Shown here: positions 25,891-33,722 of the stretch, in pieces
Layout: each line of letters starts with the position of its first letter
Numbering within the stretch: the first letter of the stretch is position 1
Assembly: GCF_044197065.1 (NCBI RefSeq)
Contig: NZ_JBIQOI010000002.1
Coordinates: 558,001-622,000 of the forward strand
Direction of reading: 5' to 3'
DNA length: 64,000 bases
DNA from: Kluyvera ascorbata_C
GTDB taxonomy: Bacteria; Pseudomonadota; Gammaproteobacteria; Enterobacterales; Enterobacteriaceae
The notes under the pieces: model-generated
Told to the model about the DNA's origin: nothing
Database searches by the model: none
Seen by the model: the letters and a program-made list of their open reading frames with translations, nothing else
Made by a program: the position numbers and the translations under genes

Positions 25891-26067
25891 CTAGCTGCCG
25901 CGGTGGCTACCATGGCTGTTTTTCCCGCCTTTTTTGCCCGCTTCCGAGGCGCGTTGGGGATCGTTCTTAAAGTTCCCGCCGCTGTGTTGGCCGCCCTTAC
26001 GACCTGCTTCTGATGCTCTTTCACGGTCTTCGGCAAAATTGCCGGAACCGCCACGATGGTTTGCCAT
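25891..26067 (-). CDS. ymdF: KGG-motif stress-induced small protein YmdF
   Basis: 58 aa, starting MANHRGGSGNFAEDRERAS with a GGAGGT-type site upstream. Two copies of the stress-induced KGG motif are present (SEAGRKGGQHSGGNF and SEAGKKGGKNSHG). It is nearly identical over the first 50 residues to E. coli YmdF (57 aa); YciG and GsiB are relatives. It is hydrophilic and Gly/Lys-rich, like dehydration or stationary-phase proteins. The exact function is unknown, though YmdF/YciG have been connected to flagellar motility. Confidence 0.93.
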   Translation of the reverse strand: MANHRGGSGNFAEDRERASEAGRKGGQHSGGNFKNDPQRASEAGKKGGKNSHGSHRGS

Positions 26068-26436
26068 TACTGACCTCCAGTTGAGAGAACGACATAGTGC
26101 ATTACGTAATTCAAAGCGCGTTCACCCGCCGTACGACACGGGTAGTAATAAGATTAGTCGTCGCAGCGGCAGCGAAGGCGACTTGGTCACATTTTGTCAT
26201 ATCTGCCCGCCATTTTTGCCAGACTCGCACCATACCGGGCCGTAATCCACTCTTATGGCGAAGGAAAAACGGTCAGATAAAAGTGTGTCAGCGTACGTCA
26301 AAGCACGCAGCGGCGGCAAAAAATCATGCCACCAGGACGTGGATAAATTGCCGAATCGTTGCAGCGGATTTGTCATTAGCGACTATGCTTAAACATGCTT
26401 GTTAGAAACCGACGAATTTGACACAGGAGAGTTAAG
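26068..26436. other. Gene-free stretch between ymdF and wrbA
   Basis: About 370 bp holding the promoters of the divergent ymdF and wrbA. I see no convincing small gene. In E. coli this place is where the end of rutG would be. Confidence 0.5.
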
Positions 26437-27042
26437 ATGAGTGGAAATGCAAGTGTTCTGGTGCTCTATTATTCTATGTACGGACACATCGAAACGATGG
26501 CTAAAGCGGTAGCCGAAGGCGCAAATAAGGTCGACGGCGTTGACGTCACCATCAAGCGCGTACCAGAAACCATGCAAGCAGAAGCCTTTGCCAAAGCAGG
26601 CGGCAAAGCGCAGGCGGTTCCCGTCGCCACCCCACAAGAACTGGCGGATTACGACGCCATTATCTTCGGTACCCCTACCCGATTCGGCAATATGGCCGGG
26701 CAAATGCGCACCTTCCTCGACCAGACCGGCGGCCTGTGGGCGTCCGGCGCGCTATACGGCAAACTGGCCAGCGTCTTTAGCTCAACCGGTACCGGCGGCG
26801 GACAGGAGCAGACCATTACCTCAACGTGGACGACCCTCGCCCACCACGGTATGGTCATTGTGCCGATTGGTTACGCGGCTCAGGAGCTGTTTGATGTTTC
26901 TCAGGTTCGCGGCGGCACGCCATACGGCGCGACCACTATCGCTGGCGGAGACGGTTCACGCCAGCCAAGCCAGGAAGAGCTGTCCATCGCCCGTTATCAG
27001 GGTGAATACGTGGCAGGCCTGGCCGTCAAAATGAAAGGCTAA
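26437..27042 (+). CDS. wrbA: NAD(P)H:quinone oxidoreductase WrbA
   Basis: 201 aa (E. coli 198). Flavodoxin-like fold with FMN phosphate loop YYSMYGHIETMA and the family insert GGLWASGALYGKLASVFSSTGTGGG region. It performs two-electron reduction of quinones, limiting redox cycling; RpoS-dependent in E. coli. The extra N-terminal residues (MSGNAS) and several changes at 40-60 differ from E. coli. It is followed after 20 bp by yccJ, as in E. coli. Confidence 0.93.
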   Translation: MSGNASVLVLYYSMYGHIETMAKAVAEGANKVDGVDVTIKRVPETMQAEAFAKAGGKAQAVPVATPQELADYDAIIFGTPTRFGNMAGQMRTFLDQTGGLWASGALYGKLASVFSSTGTGGGQEQTITSTWTTLAHHGMVIVPIGYAAQELFDVSQVRGGTPYGATTIAGGDGSRQPSQEELSIARYQGEYVAGLAVKMKG

Positions 27043-27062
27043 TGATTTAAGGGAGAAGCGAT

Positions 27063-27290
27063 ATGCCGACACAAGAAGGCAAGGCTCATCATATTGGTGA
27101 ATGGGCAAGTCTGCGCAATACGTCACCCGAAATCGCCGAAGCGATTTTTGAGCTGGCGAAATATGATGAAAAAACGGCAGAAAAAATCTGGGAAGAAGGC
27201 AGCGATGCCGTTCTCGAACTGGCCTTCAGCAAAACCGATAAAGACGCGCTCTTCTGGGGCGAGCAAACCATCGAACGTAAAAACGTGTGA
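27063..27290 (+). CDS. yccJ: YccJ family small protein
   Basis: 75 aa, the same length as E. coli YccJ and highly similar (HHIGEWASLRNTSPEIAEAIFELA...LFWGEQTIERKNV). Unknown function; co-transcribed with wrbA and stationary-phase associated. In E. coli agp follows; here an ABC transporter operon does. Confidence 0.93.
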   Translation: MPTQEGKAHHIGEWASLRNTSPEIAEAIFELAKYDEKTAEKIWEEGSDAVLELAFSKTDKDALFWGEQTIERKNV

Positions 27291-27295
27291 TGGGA

Positions 27296-27336
27296 TAAAC
27301 CCGGCGTCGGCGTAAACGCCCTCGCCGGGTTTGTTT
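27296..27336 (+). terminator. wrbA-yccJ terminator
   Basis: AAACCCGGCG...CGCCGGGTTT long hairpin with a T-rich tail (TTGTTTTTTG). Confidence 0.8.
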
Positions 27337-27339
27337 TTT

Positions 27340-27418
27340 GTAGGCCGGATAAGGCAACGCCGCCATCCGGCAATCTGCACCGGATTGCCTGATGGCGCTA
27401 CGCTTATCAGGCTTACAC
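27340..27418. repeat. BIME between yccJ and the ABC operon
   Basis: Inverted REP pair, GTAGGCCGGATAAGGC... and ...GCTTATCAGGCTTAC, whose distal end overlaps the stop codon of the terminal permease gene. Confidence 0.9.
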
Positions 27419-28096
27419 GGCCACCCGCCGCTGCCAGCGTTTCGCCATCCTTTCCAGCCCAAAGCACAGCAGATAATAGACCACGCCGATAAAGACAAAG
27501 ATCGCCGTCGGGTAGATCTGCACGCGGTTGTTCACCTGCCCCGCCACCGTGGTTAATTCCGGTACGTTGACGATAAACGCCAGCGAAGTGTCTTTCAGCA
27601 GGCTGATAAAAATCCCCACCAGCGAAGGCAGCACGTTGCGCAGCGTCTGCGGCAGCAGAATCAGCCGCAGGCTCTGCCCGGCGCTAAACCCCTGGGTCAG
27701 CGCCGCTTCATACTGCCCGCCAGGCAGCGCACGCAGCCCCGCCAGCACCGAGTGCATCACCGAGGCGGCGGTAAACCACGCCAGCGCCAACGTCACCGTC
27801 ACCGCGCCCGGCAGGTCGCTCCCGGTCAGCATCGGCAGCAGATACCACAGCCAGAAGATAACGAAGATCAGCGGAATGCCGCGTATCACCTCCGCCCACA
27901 GGTACAGCAAACGCCGGGGCAAACCGGAGAATCGCCACGCCGCACAGGCCAGCAGAATACCGCCCGGCAGCGCCAGCGCGCCTGCGCCTATCGCCATCAT
28001 CAGCGTCAGCGCTACGCCTCCCGGCTCACCGTCGGCCAGCCGCCCCCACAGCAGGTAGTCGAGGTTATCGTAAATTACCGCCAGATTAGCGTTCAT
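27413..28096 (-). CDS. Polar amino-acid ABC transporter permease (HisM/GltK type)
   Basis: 227 aa, four to five membrane segments, with the His/Glu/Gln-type permease signature around GLRALPGGQYEAALTQGFSAGQSLRLILLPQTLRNVLPSL (EAA loop). Last gene of a four-gene operon; its start overlaps the preceding permease by 11 bp. With that permease it forms the heteromeric channel. Confidence 0.9.
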   Translation of the reverse strand: MNANLAVIYDNLDYLLWGRLADGEPGGVALTLMMAIGAGALALPGGILLACAAWRFSGLPRRLLYLWAEVIRGIPLIFVIFWLWYLLPMLTGSDLPGAVTVTLALAWFTAASVMHSVLAGLRALPGGQYEAALTQGFSAGQSLRLILLPQTLRNVLPSLVGIFISLLKDTSLAFIVNVPELTTVAGQVNNRVQIYPTAIFVFIGVVYYLLCFGLERMAKRWQRRVAV

Positions 28097-28871
28097 TCAC
28101 CGTTCCCCCCGCCACGCTCGCCGCCGCTTTTCGCACGCGCTTCGGCTGCCCTACCGGTTTTGGCCCCAGGCGGCTCAGCAATAGCCCCAGCGCCACGCCG
28201 GTCAGCAAATAGAGCACGGTACCCACCGCGAAAGCCTCCAGCGCATGGGCATTATAGCTTTCGATTTGCCGCACCTGGTAGGTCAGCTCGGCAAAACCAA
28301 TACCGCTCGCCAGCGACGAGAGCTTCATCAGGTTCAGATACTGCCCCACCATCGGCTGCCAGGCGTTAGCCAGCCCCTGCGGCAGCAAAATATGTCGCAG
28401 CAGACCATAGGTCGAAAAGCCCTGCGCCTGCGCTGCCTCCCGCTGGCCGTTCGGCACGCTTTGCAGCCCCGCCGCCACTTCCTCAATCAAAAACGCCGAG
28501 GTAAAGACGCCAAGACCCCAGGCCGAGCACAGAAACTCCGGCGTCAGCCACCAGACGTTGCCGGGCAGAATCGACCAATCGTGCGGGTCGTTAACAAAAT
28601 CCCGCAGCCCTTGCGGCAGAAAATTCCACGCCGCGAAATACCAGAACAATAGCTGGACCAGCAGCGGCGTATTACGAAACAGCGATACCCAGCAGGCGGT
28701 GATGCCCTGCCCCAGCCGTCCGCCAGCGAGACGCAACAGCAAGAACAGCGCCGCCAGCACGCTTGCCAGCACAATCCCTGCAAGCGACACCCACAGCGTG
28801 GTGAGAAAGCCCGAGATAATCCATTGCAGAGGCTGCCCGCTGAGCACCCCCTGCCAGTCAAAATTCACCAT
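28086..28871 (-). CDS. Polar amino-acid ABC transporter permease (HisQ/GltJ type)
   Basis: 261 aa from the ATG at 28871, which overlaps the ATPase stop codon (TGATG). EAA loop in GLQSVPNGQREAAQAQGFSTYGLLRHILLPQGLANAWQPMV. It is somewhat longer than typical HisQ permeases, with an N-terminal extension and a basic C-terminus. Confidence 0.9.
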   Translation of the reverse strand: MVNFDWQGVLSGQPLQWIISGFLTTLWVSLAGIVLASVLAALFLLLRLAGGRLGQGITACWVSLFRNTPLLVQLLFWYFAAWNFLPQGLRDFVNDPHDWSILPGNVWWLTPEFLCSAWGLGVFTSAFLIEEVAAGLQSVPNGQREAAQAQGFSTYGLLRHILLPQGLANAWQPMVGQYLNLMKLSSLASGIGFAELTYQVRQIESYNAHALEAFAVGTVLYLLTGVALGLLLSRLGPKPVGQPKRVRKAAASVAGGTVNER

Positions 28872-29689
28872 CACGCCGTCTGCTCCTGGTGCAGCGGGTC
28901 CAGCACCTTTTGCAGAAAACGCCGCGCGCGCGGATGCTGAGGATTGGCAAAGAACGCCGCCGGAGGGGCCACCTCCAGCACATCGCCGCCGTCGATAAAT
29001 ACCACCCGGTCGGCAATTTCACGGGCAAACTGCATTTCGTGGGTCACCACAATCATGGTGATCCCGCTGTGGGCCAGCGACTGCATCACGTGCAGCACTT
29101 CGCCGATCATCTCCGGGTCCAGCGCCGAGGTAGGTTCATCAAACAGGATGATTTGCGGTGAGGAGGCCAGCGCCCGGGCAATCGCCACGCGCTGCTGCTG
29201 GCCGCCGGAGAGCTGCGACGGCATCGCATCGGCCTTTTCCGCAAGCCCGACCTTTTGCAGCAACTCCCGCGCACGCTGCTCGGCATCGCTGCGCTTCCAG
29301 CCGTGAACCGACTCCAGCGCCAGCATGATGTTCTGCGCCGCGGTTAAATGGGCATAGAGGTTAAACTGCTGAAAGACGAAACCAATGCGGCTGCGCAGCT
29401 GGCGCAGAGCCCGGCCGCTCAGTTGACTGGTGGGCTTGTCGTCAACCAGGATTTCGCCGCCGCTCAGGCTTTCAAGCTGGTTTATCAAGCGAATCAGCGT
29501 CGATTTTCCCGAACCCGAAGGCCCGAGGATCGCCACCACTTCGCCGGGGTTAATCGTCAGATCGATACCGTTCAGCACCCGATGACTGCCGTAGGTTTTT
29601 ACCGCCTGACGGAACGCTACGCTGGCATTGCGCAGATGTGAAAAATCCGCGGACTTCGCCGCGGAATGAGAGAATAACGCCGACAACAT
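28871..29689 (-). CDS. Polar amino-acid ABC transporter ATPase
   Basis: 272 aa. Walker A GPSGSGKSTL, signature LSGGQQQRVAIARAL, Walker B IILFDEPTSALDPEM, H-loop VVTHEMQFA. An N-terminal extension of about 25 residues before the ATPase core (NASVAFRQAVKTYG) is longer than in GlnQ/HisP. It starts 1 bp after the binding-protein stop codon. Confidence 0.92.
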   Translation of the reverse strand: MLSALFSHSAAKSADFSHLRNASVAFRQAVKTYGSHRVLNGIDLTINPGEVVAILGPSGSGKSTLIRLINQLESLSGGEILVDDKPTSQLSGRALRQLRSRIGFVFQQFNLYAHLTAAQNIMLALESVHGWKRSDAEQRARELLQKVGLAEKADAMPSQLSGGQQQRVAIARALASSPQIILFDEPTSALDPEMIGEVLHVMQSLAHSGITMIVVTHEMQFAREIADRVVFIDGGDVLEVAPPAAFFANPQHPRARRFLQKVLDPLHQEQTA

Positions 29690-29690
29690 A

Positions 29691-30518
29691 TTATTTTGCT
29701 TCTATGGTGAAGGAACGCGGCTGCGGCGCTTTGGTGGAAGGGCCAAACCAGGTGTCGTAGATTTTCGCCGCATCGCCCGATTTCTCGAGCGCCACCAGCT
29801 CATCGTTCACCGCTTTCAACAGCGCCGGTTCACCCTTTTTCACCCCTACGCCAATCTCTTCTTTACTGAGCAAGTCCGGCAGGATTTTGAATTTCGCTTT
29901 ATCCGGCGCTTCGCCCAGCAGGCCCGCCAGAATGGTGCTGTCCTGGGTAATGGCCTGCACGTTGCCGTTACGCAGCGCGGTCAGCGCCAGCGGAATGTCG
30001 TCATAAGAGAGCACGCGCGCCTGCGGGAAGCGTTGATGCAGCGTCTGCTCGCCGGTGGTGCCCTTCACGGCGCCGATGCGCGCTTTGCTGTAGTCATCGA
30101 GCTTATCGCCGCCGGTCACTGGCACCAGAAACTGCTGGCCAGTGACGAAGTACGGGGTGGAGAAGTCGATAACCTGCGCGCGCTCCGGGGTAATGGTGAT
30201 ATCAGCGACAATCAGATCGGCCTTGCCGGATTGCAGCAGCGGGATACGGTTCGCCGGGTTAGTTGCCACCAGTTCCAGCTTTACGCCCAACGATTTTGCC
30301 AGCGCTTTGGCGAAATCAACGTCGTAGCCCACCAGCTCATGCGTTTTCGCATCTACTGAACCAAACGGCGGGTTAGCATCGAAGGTAGCCACTTTGACCA
30401 CGCCTTTGGCCTTGATATCCGCCAACTGATCGGCCTGCGCGGTGAAGGTCGTCAGGCCGGTAGCCACCAGGCCGGTGAGAAGTGCGAGCTGTGCAACTGC
30501 CTGTTTTGTCTTTGCCAT
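29691..30518 (-). CDS. Periplasmic polar amino-acid-type binding protein
   Basis: 275 aa. Signal peptide ends near TAQA-DQLAD, then the SBP family 3 core with DANPPFGSVD, GYDVDFAKALAKSLG, IVADITITPERAQVIDFSTPY. First gene of the operon. After signal cleavage the mature protein contains neither Met nor Cys, which is striking for about 250 residues. That suggests expression under sulfur limitation and a sulfur amino acid or related ligand, though family similarity alone points only to a polar amino acid. Confidence 0.88.
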   Translation of the reverse strand: MAKTKQAVAQLALLTGLVATGLTTFTAQADQLADIKAKGVVKVATFDANPPFGSVDAKTHELVGYDVDFAKALAKSLGVKLELVATNPANRIPLLQSGKADLIVADITITPERAQVIDFSTPYFVTGQQFLVPVTGGDKLDDYSKARIGAVKGTTGEQTLHQRFPQARVLSYDDIPLALTALRNGNVQAITQDSTILAGLLGEAPDKAKFKILPDLLSKEEIGVGVKKGEPALLKAVNDELVALEKSGDAAKIYDTWFGPSTKAPQPRSFTIEAK

Positions 30519-30943
30519 AATCTTTCTGGATACCCCTGTTTTTGTATTGTCTTTTTACGCTCCCACACCGCCCTCAGCGGAACAAATAACGATTCGCTAT
30601 GCTTTATAACCAAATATCATTTGGCGAAAGTAATTGTTATCTAAAGGTAAAATCTGATTAACAACGCCAGAAATCGCAAATGCTATGCGATATTTTGTCT
30701 TTTGATTACCGTGGATTTCCTGCTGAAATAGCCGAAAAGAAAACCGTAACATTAAGAAGGTCTTAATACGTAAACAGTTATGATTTCATAGAGTCATTGT
30801 TTCCCATCGTTACCAACAGACACAACAATCCGCGAGCATTAAGCCTAATCGGCAACCTATCATTACCCCGACAAAAATCAGGGGGTTATTCCTCCGTTGC
30901 CTGACGCTTCGGCGTTAATTTGAATGCTTTATGGATGACAACA
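30519..30943. promoter_or_regulatory. Divergent control region of the ABC operon and the LTXXQ protein
   Basis: About 425 bp, AT-rich. A perfect dyad CCAAAT-ATC-ATTTGG lies at 30610-30624, about 95 bp upstream of the ABC operon start, and could be a regulator site. No gene seen. Confidence 0.45.
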
Positions 30944-31354
30944 ATGAAAAAATTTACCCGCACCGCTTTACTGGTCGCCACCCTTGCTGGCGCGACGTTC
31001 GCCGCTCAGGCTGCTGACACCGCCGCCGCCCCTGCGCCAGCGCAGGACCCTATCGTTCAGCATCTCAAGCTGACCGATGCTCAGGTTTCTAAAATCAAAA
31101 CGCTGCACCAGCAGTTGGCGAAAAACGTCCAGGCTATCTCGATGAAAGACGTCAAAGACGGCATGATCATCGACATGATCCAGTCCGGTAAATGGAATGA
31201 AGCGGGCGTGAAACAGCAGCTGGCGGCGTTCAGCAAAGTGGACCAGCAGGTTCGCTACTACAAAGTGAAATACTACTTTGACTTAAGCCAGGTGCTGACC
31301 GCTGACCAGCGTAAGCAGGTACAAAACGATCTGGCTCAGGCTGCGGCGGAATAA
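30944..31354 (+). CDS. Spy/CpxP-like LTXXQ-motif periplasmic protein
   Basis: 136 aa from the ATG at 30944; a second in-frame ATG at 30935 is possible. Signal peptide with cleavage after AAQA. Two LTXXQ motifs (LTDAQ near the start of the mature protein, LTADQ near the C-terminus) mark the Spy/CpxP superfamily, alpha-helical ATP-independent periplasmic chaperones or envelope-stress sensors. It is smaller and less charged than Spy. It is followed after 5 bp by a small secreted protein and a shared terminator, so the two form an operon. Confidence 0.75.
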   Translation: MKKFTRTALLVATLAGATFAAQAADTAAAPAPAQDPIVQHLKLTDAQVSKIKTLHQQLAKNVQAISMKDVKDGMIIDMIQSGKWNEAGVKQQLAAFSKVDQQVRYYKVKYYFDLSQVLTADQRKQVQNDLAQAAAE

Positions 31355-31359
31355 TTAAC

Positions 31360-31611
31360 ATGAAAAAAATTGCGATGATGTTAGGTGCCTGCGCACTGCT
31401 GGCAATGGGTGCGGCGAATGCGGCCAACGGTCAGGCAATCGCCAACGCGAAAACCGCCTGCCAGAACAATCCAACCCAGTGCGCTCAGGCGAAGAGCACG
31501 GCAAAAGCCGACGCGCAGAAAGAAGCAAAAGCCGCAAAAGACGCCTGTGCGAAAAACCAGACGGCCTGCGATAACGCGAAAGCGAAAGCCAAAAGCGCGG
31601 TGCAGAAGTAA
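31360..31611 (+). CDS. Small secreted Ala/Lys-rich protein with paired-Cys repeats
   Basis: 83 aa. Signal peptide MKKIAMMLGACALLAMGAANA, then a mature part of about 62 residues made of two helical repeats of the pattern AK-AC-(N)-T-C-AK (TACQNNPTQCAQAK and DACAKNQTACDNAK). Each repeat has two Cys about seven apart, suited to disulfides in the periplasm. I do not recognise a named family. It is in an operon with the LTXXQ protein, so envelope stress or metal binding is possible, as inference only. Confidence 0.7.
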   Translation: MKKIAMMLGACALLAMGAANAANGQAIANAKTACQNNPTQCAQAKSTAKADAQKEAKAAKDACAKNQTACDNAKAKAKSAVQK

Positions 31612-31627
31612 GTCACTGTCGTGAAGT

Positions 31628-31664
31628 AAAAAAACGCGGAGGGGCAGCTCACCGCGTTTTTTTA
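31628..31664 (+). terminator. Terminator after the two-gene periplasmic operon
   Basis: AAAAAAACGCGG...CCGCGTTTTTTT hairpin with an extended T tail. Confidence 0.9.
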
Positions 31665-31783
31665 CGCCCCCCATAGGAAAACCACGTGATAAAAGTCTGA
31701 TTTATACTACAAATTGTGACCTTTCACGCATTACCCATAATCTCTATACGGACTTCACCCTCGCTTTGATCGCTGTCAAAAAT

Positions 31784-31809
31784 AATCATACCGTCTGGTC
31801 GGTATGATT
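31784..31809. promoter_or_regulatory. Palindromic operator at the tetR start
   Basis: Perfect 10-bp arms (AATCATACCG and CGGTATGATT) with a 6-bp spacer, just upstream of the TetR coding start: the size and symmetry of a TetR-family operator, suggesting autorepression. Confidence 0.8.
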
Positions 31810-31815
31810 CGGGCC

Positions 31816-32382
31816 ATGAATATGGAAGCCCAACACCGTAAAAAAGATCCGGTCCGTTTATATCAACTTCTGCTGGAGTCCGCGGCGATGATTGCCGGAC
31901 GAGACGGCATCGCCGCTCTATCGCTGAACGCTGTCGCCCGCGAAGCCGGGGTCAGTAAAGGCGGGTTGATTCACCACTTTCCCAATAAGCAGGCGCTGAT
32001 TTACGCGCTGTTTACCCGCCTGTTGGGGATTATGGAAGAGGCAATTGTCGCGTTGATGCAGCAGGATGGCGTCAGCTATGGCCGCTTTACCCGTGCCTAT
32101 CTGAACTACCTTGCCGACCTGACGGACACGCACGAAAGCCGCCAGTTGATGGTGCTGTCGCTAGCCATGCCGGATGAGCCAGTGCTGCGAAAATGCTGGC
32201 GCGACTGGATGCTGGATCACCTGGCGCACGGCGATGCGCTGGATAATAGCCCCACCGGTACGCTGGTGCGCTATACGGCAGACGGTATCTGGTTATCTGA
32301 ACTCACGGAAGGGATCACCATGTGCGCCGAGCACCGACGAACGTTGGTCGACTCTCTTAATAAGATGACGCTTCCCGCGTGA
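31816..32382 (+). CDS. TetR-family transcriptional regulator
   Basis: About 188 aa. The helix-turn-helix is at ALSLNAVAREAGVSKGGLIHHFPNKQALIYALF. An in-frame ATG at 31804 lies inside the palindromic operator, so ATG 31816 or 31822 is more likely the start. The C-terminal ligand domain is not assignable. It is followed after 21 bp by a ToxR-like regulator. Target genes are probably its own operon; the microcompartment locus 2 kb downstream has no copy of the same palindrome that I could find. Confidence 0.85.
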   Translation: MNMEAQHRKKDPVRLYQLLLESAAMIAGRDGIAALSLNAVAREAGVSKGGLIHHFPNKQALIYALFTRLLGIMEEAIVALMQQDGVSYGRFTRAYLNYLADLTDTHESRQLMVLSLAMPDEPVLRKCWRDWMLDHLAHGDALDNSPTGTLVRYTADGIWLSELTEGITMCAEHRRTLVDSLNKMTLPA

Positions 32383-32403
32383 AGCACATAGGCTGAGGCC
32401 GCG

Positions 32404-33204
32404 ATGCGCTACAACATCAATGCCCGTTTTATTTATGACGCAACGGATGGCACGATAACGCTGCCGCAAAGCGCTGAACCGGACAGCCAGCTGTCGATCA
32501 CCGCCAGCGCGCTGCTGTTCTTCTTTTTGCATAACACCGGTATCGTCAGCCGGGAAGACGTGCTCAAAAAAGTCTGGGATGACAACGGATTAACCTCGTC
32601 AAACAGCAACCTGAACCAGTACCTGAGCATGCTGCGCAAAACCTTCCGCCACTACGGAGTCGACAACATTATCGTCACCGTGTCGCGCGGCTACTTGCAG
32701 CTGAACCCGGACGTGGTCATTGAGGCGCTGGATGAACCATCGCCGCCCTTATCCACGCCGGAGCCGCCGGTCATCATCACCGAAGCCGCGCCAGAGACGC
32801 CGCAGGAAACCCCACCCGTTACGGCGCATGCGCGCGGTACTTGCTGGTATATCGCGGGCGCCTGTCTGCTGACCATTGCCCTGCTGCTGCTTATCCTGAG
32901 CCTGGTGGGCGTGCGAGAGTCGCATCCAATCTCCCTGAGCCAAATCACCCATAGCCAGTGTGAATTGCTGGCCAGCGATGAGATGCTGCGCTCGGTCAGC
33001 GCCAGCGCCTACGTAAAAAATTTCGATGAGGTGCGTGAACGGTTGAAAATCGTGTGCAAACCCGGCGAGCGTTTCCTCTTTTTCTATGGCGACAGGCTGG
33101 AAACCAACGGTCTGGGGCGCGTGTTCCTTGCCCACTGCGCTATGCATGAAGACAACCCGTTCAGCTACTGCGACAACTACTTCTACTATTCATGGAAACC
33201 ATGA
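32404..33204 (+). CDS. ToxR/CadC-like membrane-anchored regulator (MarT-like)
   Basis: 266 aa. Residues 1-105 form a winged-helix OmpR-type DNA-binding domain (SREDVLKKVWDDNGLTSSNSNLNQYLSMLRKTFRHYG). A Pro/Glu-rich linker, one membrane segment (about 142-162, WYIAGACLLTIALLLLIL) and a periplasmic domain with several Cys follow. The layout matches Salmonella MarT and E. coli YqeI. Its stop codon overlaps the start of a FidL-like gene, the same pairing as marT-fidL. It could sense an envelope signal and control nearby genes. Confidence 0.85.
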   Translation: MRYNINARFIYDATDGTITLPQSAEPDSQLSITASALLFFFLHNTGIVSREDVLKKVWDDNGLTSSNSNLNQYLSMLRKTFRHYGVDNIIVTVSRGYLQLNPDVVIEALDEPSPPLSTPEPPVIITEAAPETPQETPPVTAHARGTCWYIAGACLLTIALLLLILSLVGVRESHPISLSQITHSQCELLASDEMLRSVSASAYVKNFDEVRERLKIVCKPGERFLFFYGDRLETNGLGRVFLAHCAMHEDNPFSYCDNYFYYSWKP

Positions 33205-33722
33205 TGAAACTCGCGCCGCGTACGTTCTTTGCCCTTTCTCTGCTCGTGTTTATCGCGGTCGCCGGGTTTAGCGCCTGGCGTCTGCTGCCCGATGAAAACG
33301 CCGGGGTAATGAGCTGTTCCACCAAAGGGATCATGCGTTTTGAAAATATGGATAAAGAGAACGTGAACGGCAACATTCACTTCAACTTTGGCAGCCACGG
33401 TAAAGGCTCAATGGTGGTCGAGGGTTACACCGATTCGGCCGCTGGCTGGCTCTATTTGCAGCGTTACGTCAAATTCAGCTATACCAGTAAACGCATTTCC
33501 GCGACGGAACGCCACTATCGTATCAACCAGTGGGAATCCAGCGCTTCGTCCATCGATGAATCCCCGGACGTGATTTTCGCCTACTTTATGCGCGAGATGT
33601 CCGACAGCCACGACGGGCTGTTTCTTAACGCCCAGAAGCTCAATGACAAAGCGATTCTACTGAGCTCCATTAACTCACCGCTGTGGATCTGCACGCTGAA
33701 ATCTGGCAGCGCGCTGAACTAA
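33201..33722 (+). CDS. FidL-like inner-membrane protein
   Basis: 173 aa from the ATG at 33201, overlapping the upstream stop (ATGA). N-terminal membrane anchor (about 8-28, FFALSLLVFIAVAGFSAW), then a periplasmic domain with Cys in VMSCSTKG and WICTLKSG. It resembles FidL/YqeJ, which accompany MarT/YqeI and probably modulate the regulator's periplasmic domain, as ToxS does for ToxR. Confidence 0.8.
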   Translation: MMKLAPRTFFALSLLVFIAVAGFSAWRLLPDENAGVMSCSTKGIMRFENMDKENVNGNIHFNFGSHGKGSMVVEGYTDSAAGWLYLQRYVKFSYTSKRISATERHYRINQWESSASSIDESPDVIFAYFMREMSDSHDGLFLNAQKLNDKAILLSSINSPLWICTLKSGSALN

